From the NCBI GenBank assembly GCA_945861615.1, contig CAMAVH010000013.1:1-37078 (forward strand): 37,078 nt of DNA, written 5' to 3'. The stretch is from Rhizobium sp. Q54. Lineage in GTDB: Bacteria > Pseudomonadota > Alphaproteobacteria > SMXQ01. Position numbers and translations under genes: made by a program. The notes below the pieces were generated by a model. The model saw only the letters and a list, made by a program, of their open reading frames with translations. It was not told the DNA's origin and made no database searches. This document shows, piece after piece, positions 32,779 through 37,078 of this stretch. Every line of letters begins with the position of its first letter. The first letter of the stretch is position 1.

Positions 32779-34692
32779 ATGGATGACTATCGATCCCTGC
32801 CCTCGCAGGATCAAGATTGGCTCTTTCGCCAGGTCTTCGTCGCCTGCACCGAGGCGATTTTGATCGTCGATCCACTTGTCGACCGGATCGTCGCGGCCAA
32901 TCCTGGGGCCTGCCGCCTGCTCGGTTACGACGAAGCCCGCCTCAAGGACGTACGCTTCAGCGCGCTGCATCCCGGCCAATTGCCGAGCCTGATCGTATTC
33001 AGCGAAAACGCATTGACCAAAGGCGAGGCCTGGACGCGGACGCTCTCGCCGCAACGGGCCGGCGGCGGTGAGTTGAAGGTCGAATATGCCGCCACCCTGA
33101 TGCGGCTCGGCGAGCGTGAGCTCTTGCTGTTCACGCTCAGCGATCTCGATACCCGCCAGCAGCGCGATCTCGATGCCAAAGCGCAGGATTATCTGCAGAG
33201 CGGCATCGCCCAGTGGCAGCGGGTCGAGCGCTTCTTTCAGGAGATCGAGCAGGAGAACCGACTGATTCTCAGCGCCGCCGGCGAAGGCATTTACGGCGTC
33301 AACGCCGAAGGCCGCACCACCTTCGTCAATCCGGCCGCGGAGCAGATTCTCGGCTGGCCTGCCGACGAACTGATCGGCCGCGACATCCACGGCATCGTCC
33401 ATCATAAGCGGGCCGACGGCAGCCATTATCCCGCCATCGAATGCCCGATTTATGCGGCCTTCCGCGACGGGGCGGTGCACAAGGTCGATGATGAAGTGTT
33501 CTGGCGCCGCAACGGCACTCCAGTCTGGGTCGAATATACCTCGACGCCGATCCGCGACCGCGGCGAAGTGGTCGGCGCGGTGATCGTGTTTCGCGACATC
33601 AGCGAACGGCGCGAGGCGCAGGACAAGCTGCGCGCCGCGCTTGCCGAAGTCGACAGCCTGCGTCAGCGTCTCGAGCTGGAGAACGCCTATCTGCAGGAAG
33701 AAATCCGCGGCGAATCGAACCACCATGAGATCATCGGCCGCAGCGCCGTCATCCAGGCGGTTTTGCGCCAGATTGAATTGGTCGCGCCGACCGATGCTAC
33801 GGTGCTGATCACCGGCGAATCGGGCACCGGCAAAGAACTGATCGCGCGCGCCATCCATGAAGCCAGCGGCCGGCGCGACCGCCCGCTCATCCGCGTCAAC
33901 TGCGCGGCCATTCCACGCGAGCTATTCGAAAGCGAGTTCTTCGGCCATGTCAAAGGCGCCTTCACCGGCGCTATCCGCGACCGTATCGGGCGCTTCGAAT
34001 TGGCCGACGGCGGCACCTTGTTCCTCGACGAGGTCGGCGAAATCCCCCTTGAATTGCAGGGCAAGCTGCTGCGCGTATTGCAGGAAGGGCATTTCGAACG
34101 CGTCGGCGAAGAGCGTACGCGACAGGTCAACGTACGCCTCATCGCCGCGACCAATCTCGAACTCAAACAAGAGGTGCGGCGCCGCCGGTTTCGCGAAGAT
34201 CTCTATTTTCGACTCAATGTTTTTCCGATCGAATCGGCGCCGTTGCGCGAACGGCTCGACGACGTGCCGCTACTCGCGATGCATTTCATCGGCACCATCG
34301 GTCGCCGGCTCAATCTACCGCATCTGCGATTGACTCAAGGCGACATCCAGGCGCTCGGCCGCTACGATTGGCCGGGCAACGTGCGCGAATTGGAGAATGT
34401 CATCGAGCGCGCCGCCATTCTCGCGCGTGACGGCCGCCTGCGCTTCGACTTGCCCGACGCGCGCCATCCGGCCCCCGCCAAGGCGCCCCCGAAGGCACAA
34501 TCGCAACAGGGAGGACTGCTGACAGAAGATGCGCGACGCGCGCGCGACCGCGCCAATATCCTGGCCGCCCTCGAAGCCTGCAGCGGCAAAGTCTTCGGCG
34601 CCGGCGGCGCCGCGGAATTGCTCGGCGTGAAGCCGACGACTCTGGCCTCGCGCATCAAGTCGCTCGGGCTGAAAGGCGTGCGGACCCCCTGA
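32779..34692 (+). CDS. PAS-PAS sigma54-dependent transcriptional activator
   Basis: The 637-residue protein has PAS domain 1 (about 15-125), PAS domain 2 (about 160-275), a short coiled coil (280-310) and an AAA+ domain. The AAA+ domain has Walker A 'GESGTGKE' (346-353), intact GAFTGA (393-398), Walker B 'GTLFLDEV' (412-419) and '[17 protein letters not shown]'. A Fis-type helix-turn-helix closes the C-terminus ('[22 protein letters not shown]'). No membrane helix is seen, so PAS sensing is cytoplasmic. ATG 32779 is kept because PAS 1 begins shortly after it. It diverges from the cyanate operon, whose promoter is sigma54-type, so it is the expected activator. Confidence 0.93.
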   Translation: MDDYRSLPSQDQDWLFRQVFVACTEAILIVDPLVDRIVAANPGACRLLGYDEARLKDVRFSALHPGQLPSLIVFSENALTKGEAWTRTLSPQRAGGGELKVEYAATLMRLGERELLLFTLSDLDTRQQRDLDAKAQDYLQSGIAQWQRVERFFQEIEQENRLILSAAGEGIYGVNAEGRTTFVNPAAEQILGWPADELIGRDIHGIVHHKRADGSHYPAIECPIYAAFRDGAVHKVDDEVFWRRNGTPVWVEYTSTPIRDRGEVVGAVIVFRDISERREAQDKLRAALAEVDSLRQRLELENAYLQEEIRGESNHHEIIGRSAVIQAVLRQIELVAPTDATVLITGESGTGKELIARAIHEASGRRDRPLIRVNCAAIPRELFESEFFGHVKGAFTGAIRDRIGRFELADGGTLFLDEVGEIPLELQGKLLRVLQEGHFERVGEERTRQVNVRLIAATNLELKQEVRRRRFREDLYFRLNVFPIESAPLRERLDDVPLLAMHFIGTIGRRLNLPHLRLTQGDIQALGRYDWPGNVRELENVIERAAILARDGRLRFDLPDARHPAPAKAPPKAQSQQGGLLTEDARRARDRANILAALEACSGKVFGAGGAAELLGVKPTTLASRIKSLGLKGVRTP

Positions 34693-34921
34693 TAAAGCTC
34701 GGCCCGCGACGAGGTCGATTTCGAATTGCACACCCATGGCGCAAATCCACCCCTCACCGATTTCTCTGTTAATTCAACTACCTATAGATCCTCCAGCCCG
34801 GAAAATTGTGAAATTTTCGACGCGCTTTTGATAGCGATTGCGCGATACTCCCTCTCCAATAGGGAGCAACGACGACCCACGCGCGAAGCCTGGGCGCAAT
34901 AGAACGAGCGGGCGGCAACGG

Positions 34922-36439
34922 ATGCACGACGATCCCCAGGAACACGGCCATTTCGGCATCAATGACGAAGCGATTTTCGGCCCGGTCGCCGAAGACGGCT
35001 TCCCGAGCAATCCGGACTGGCTGCGCCTGACCAGCGTCGGCATCGACATCGGCTCGTCCACCTCCCATCTCATGTTTTCCCGCCTGATCCTGCGCCGGCG
35101 CAGCCAAGAGATGTCGAGCGAGTTCGAGGTCGTCTATCGCGAGGTGCTGTACCGCTCGCCGATTTTGCTGACGCCCTATGCCAGCCAAGACTCCATCAAC
35201 ATGGAGGCCCTCGCCGCCTTCATGCGCCGCAGCTACGAGGCGGCCGGCATCGCCATCGACGACGTCGACACCGGCGCCGTGATCTGCACCGGCGAGGCCG
35301 TCCGCAAACAAAACTCCGAAGCTATCATCCGGATGCTGGCTGCGGCGGGCGGAAAATTCGTCTGCGCCACGGCAGGCCCCAACCTGGAGGCCGTGCTCGG
35401 CGCCCATGGCTCCGGCGCTGTGGCCAGATCGCGCGAAAATGGCGTTTGCCTGCATGTCGACATCGGCGGCGGCACCGCCAAGCTGGCGGTGATCAAGGCC
35501 GGCGTCATCGTCGAGACCGCGTCGGTTAACGTCGGGGCGCGATTGCTGGCGTGGGACAACGACAACCGGATCGTCCGCATGGAAGCTGCCGGCCAAACGA
35601 TCGCGCGCGCCAGCGGCCATCCCCTCGCTCTCGGCGACCAGATCAACGAGGCGGAGAAGCAGGCCCTGGCCGAACGCTTGGCGGACGTTCTCTGCGAGGT
35701 CATGCAGCGCCAGCACCTATCGCCCCTCGCCGCCGGCCTGATCGTGTCGGGACCGCTCAAATATAGCGGGCAGATCGACGAGATCAGTTTTTCCGGCGGC
35801 GTCAGCGAATATATCTACGGCCTCTACGGCCGCGAGCATGGCGATCTCGGGCCTCTGCTCGGCACCGCCATCCGCCAACGCGTACCGGCGCTCGGCCTAT
35901 CACTGGCGGGCAGCCTCGAACGCATCCGCGCCACCGTCATCGGCGCCTCGCAATATACCGTGCAGCTCTCGAGCAGCACCGTCTTCATCTCGCGCGCCGG
36001 CCTGCTGCCACAGGCCGATCTGCAGGTCGTGCCGGCACATCTGCCGGCTGATCCGACGCTGCTGAGCGCGGCCACGGTCAAGGAGGCGATCCTGCAGGGC
36101 TTCGAGCGCCTCGACATCGCACCCGACAGCCTGCAGCGGCCTGTCGCGCTGGCGCTGCTCGGCCCGGTGATCCCCAACCGCGCCTCGATTAAGGCGCTAT
36201 GCAGCGGCATCCGCCAGACGCTTGGGCCGGTCACCGACTTTCCCTGGATCGTCATCCTCACGGCGGATGTCGCCGGCCTCGTCGGCTCCATCCTCAAGGA
36301 GGAGGAAAAGGTGGCGCAGGACATCATCGTCCTCGACGGCATCAAGGTCGGCGAGTTCGATTTCATCGACCTCGGCCAGCCGATCAAAGCGGTCGATGCG
36401 ATTCCGGCGGTCGTCAAATCCCTGGTGTTTGAAGGCTAA
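34922..36439 (+). CDS. eutA: EutA-like ethanolamine ammonia-lyase reactivase family protein
   Basis: The 505-residue protein has the actin/Hsp70-type ATPase fold of EutA, which exchanges inactivated adenosylcobalamin in ethanolamine ammonia-lyase. It has phosphate-1 loop 'SVGIDIGSSTSHLMFS' (38-53), phosphate-2 loop 'LHVDIGGGTAKLAVI' (177-191), 'FSGGVSEYIYG' and 'GPVIPNRASIKALCSGIRQTL'. ATG 34922 is preferred; an in-frame TTG at 34838 adds a basic, unconserved-looking tail. No eutB/eutC genes lie in the window, so its partner is either elsewhere or different. It converges with a cupin gene, 18 bp away. Confidence 0.88.
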   Translation: MHDDPQEHGHFGINDEAIFGPVAEDGFPSNPDWLRLTSVGIDIGSSTSHLMFSRLILRRRSQEMSSEFEVVYREVLYRSPILLTPYASQDSINMEALAAFMRRSYEAAGIAIDDVDTGAVICTGEAVRKQNSEAIIRMLAAAGGKFVCATAGPNLEAVLGAHGSGAVARSRENGVCLHVDIGGGTAKLAVIKAGVIVETASVNVGARLLAWDNDNRIVRMEAAGQTIARASGHPLALGDQINEAEKQALAERLADVLCEVMQRQHLSPLAAGLIVSGPLKYSGQIDEISFSGGVSEYIYGLYGREHGDLGPLLGTAIRQRVPALGLSLAGSLERIRATVIGASQYTVQLSSSTVFISRAGLLPQADLQVVPAHLPADPTLLSAATVKEAILQGFERLDIAPDSLQRPVALALLGPVIPNRASIKALCSGIRQTLGPVTDFPWIVILTADVAGLVGSILKEEEKVAQDIIVLDGIKVGEFDFIDLGQPIKAVDAIPAVVKSLVFEG

Positions 36440-36457
36440 GGCCCGGCGTCGTCCCGC

Positions 36458-37078
36458 CTAAGTGTCGCGCTCGCTGGTCGGCCCGACCTCGCCGTTGCAG
36501 CAAGAGACGAAAGCTTTCATGCGGCAGGGCGCGCCATGGCGGGCCAATTCGGCTTCGAACAGCTCGTGGATCCGCGGATGCTCGTCGGTATATTCGATCT
36601 GCCCGCCGCCATCCTTGGTGCTCGTCTCGATCATGGCGGCGCGGCCGGTTGGGGGCAGGAAGCCCGCCGTGCCGGGCCGCATCGCGAGATAGCGCGCGCG
36701 GGTCGTGCCGGTGTTGAAATGCTGATGGAAGCAGCCGTCGCTCGGGATGATGACCATGCCGTTTTTCTTCCAGTCGCAACGGCGCAGATCCGACAGGTCG
36801 TCTTTCGTCCACAGCAGCGAGAAGCCGACGCCGCTGAGAACGACGAGATGCGCGCCGGGCCCATGGCGGTGGGCCTTCTTGTAAGTGCCGACGGGAAACT
36901 CGGAAATATGAGCCTTTTGCGAATTCTTCGCCATTTCCAGCATGACGTTGATGCCGCCGGCGCCGCGCGCTTTCCAGCCGTACAGCGCCATGTCCGGCGC
37001 GTTGGGCACGAAGTTAGTTTCCCAGACGCGCCGGTTATAGAGCTTGCCGCCGGCGAACTGGCTGCCGCCCGGCCGGTA
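36458..37078 (-). CDS. cupin-domain protein, N-terminus beyond the right edge
   Basis: The minus-strand frame is open from the right edge (reading 'GGSQFAGGKLYNRRVWETNF' onward) to the stop at 36458, 207 codons with no start needed inside. A GTG at 37009 is internal to the conserved-looking sequence. The cupin barrel has 'VGTYKKAHRHGPGAHLVVLSG' (metal His pair) and 'IPSDGCFHQHFNTGTTRARYLAM' (second motif). A C-terminal tail has two adjacent Cys ('VSCCNGE'). The substrate is unknown. It may be half of a bicupin, since sequence continues past the edge. Confidence 0.85.
   Translation of the reverse strand, partial: YRPGGSQFAGGKLYNRRVWETNFVPNAPDMALYGWKARGAGGINVMLEMAKNSQKAHISEFPVGTYKKAHRHGPGAHLVVLSGVGFSLLWTKDDLSDLRRCDWKKNGMVIIPSDGCFHQHFNTGTTRARYLAMRPGTAGFLPPTGRAAMIETSTKDGGGQIEYTDEHPRIHELFEAELARHGAPCRMKAFVSCCNGEVGPTSERDT

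Noticed and set aside
1-37078. CRISPR arrays or insertion sequences
   Set aside because: No regularly spaced repeats and no transposase-like frames were seen on either strand.

Overview
The window is high-GC chromosomal DNA (about 67% G+C in a sampled core line). Dense ATGA overlaps, TctA/BUG transporters, NtrC-type regulators, a SulP/XRE pair and a cyanate locus point to an alphaproteobacterium, most likely of the order Hyphomicrobiales/Rhizobiales. This placement is inferred from gene content; there is no rRNA in the window. I see no tRNA, rRNA, CRISPR array, integrase or transposase.

Layout. 1-3.2 kb: an AsmA-family protein running off the left edge (-), a LysE-type exporter (+) and an alpha/beta hydrolase (+) closed by a strong terminator. 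3.3-9.9 kb: an M24-fold protein that lacks metal ligands (-), a TctA-TctB fusion permease (-), and a divergent sensor kinase/NtrC-like regulator pair (+) whose regulator lacks the GAFTGA loop. 10.0-14.1 kb: an MliC-like lipoprotein (+), then a lysR-BUG receptor-sulfatase cluster (-). 14.3-18.0 kb: a small XRE regulator and SulP transporter (+), a cupin (-) and a VIT1/CCC1-family protein (+).

18.0-21.0 kb is the most interesting part. A strongly AT-rich islet of about 3.05 kb sits exactly at the 3' end of the VIT1/CCC1 gene, bounded by a perfect 40-bp direct repeat of that gene end. It holds only three tightly packed genes: a MotA/ExbB-like protein with a long coiled-coil tail, a MotB/OmpA-like partner and an HNH endonuclease. 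This is the composition of a type II Zorya anti-phage system (ZorA-ZorB-ZorE). The islet has no integrase, yet both junctions look like attachment sites.

21.1-28.3 kb: an amidohydrolase with its terminator, a DHA2 drug exporter, a cytosolic methyltransferase, a methyltransferase with an export signal, and Tex. 28.4-34.7 kb: a cyanate module (Tat-exported NrtA-like receptor, permease, ATPase, cyanase CynS and an NTF2-like protein) on the minus strand. It diverges from a PAS-PAS-sigma54 activator. The intergenic region has a near-consensus -24/-12 promoter and a 15-bp-arm palindrome suited to be the activator site. 34.9-37.1 kb: a solitary EutA-like protein and a cupin running off the right edge.
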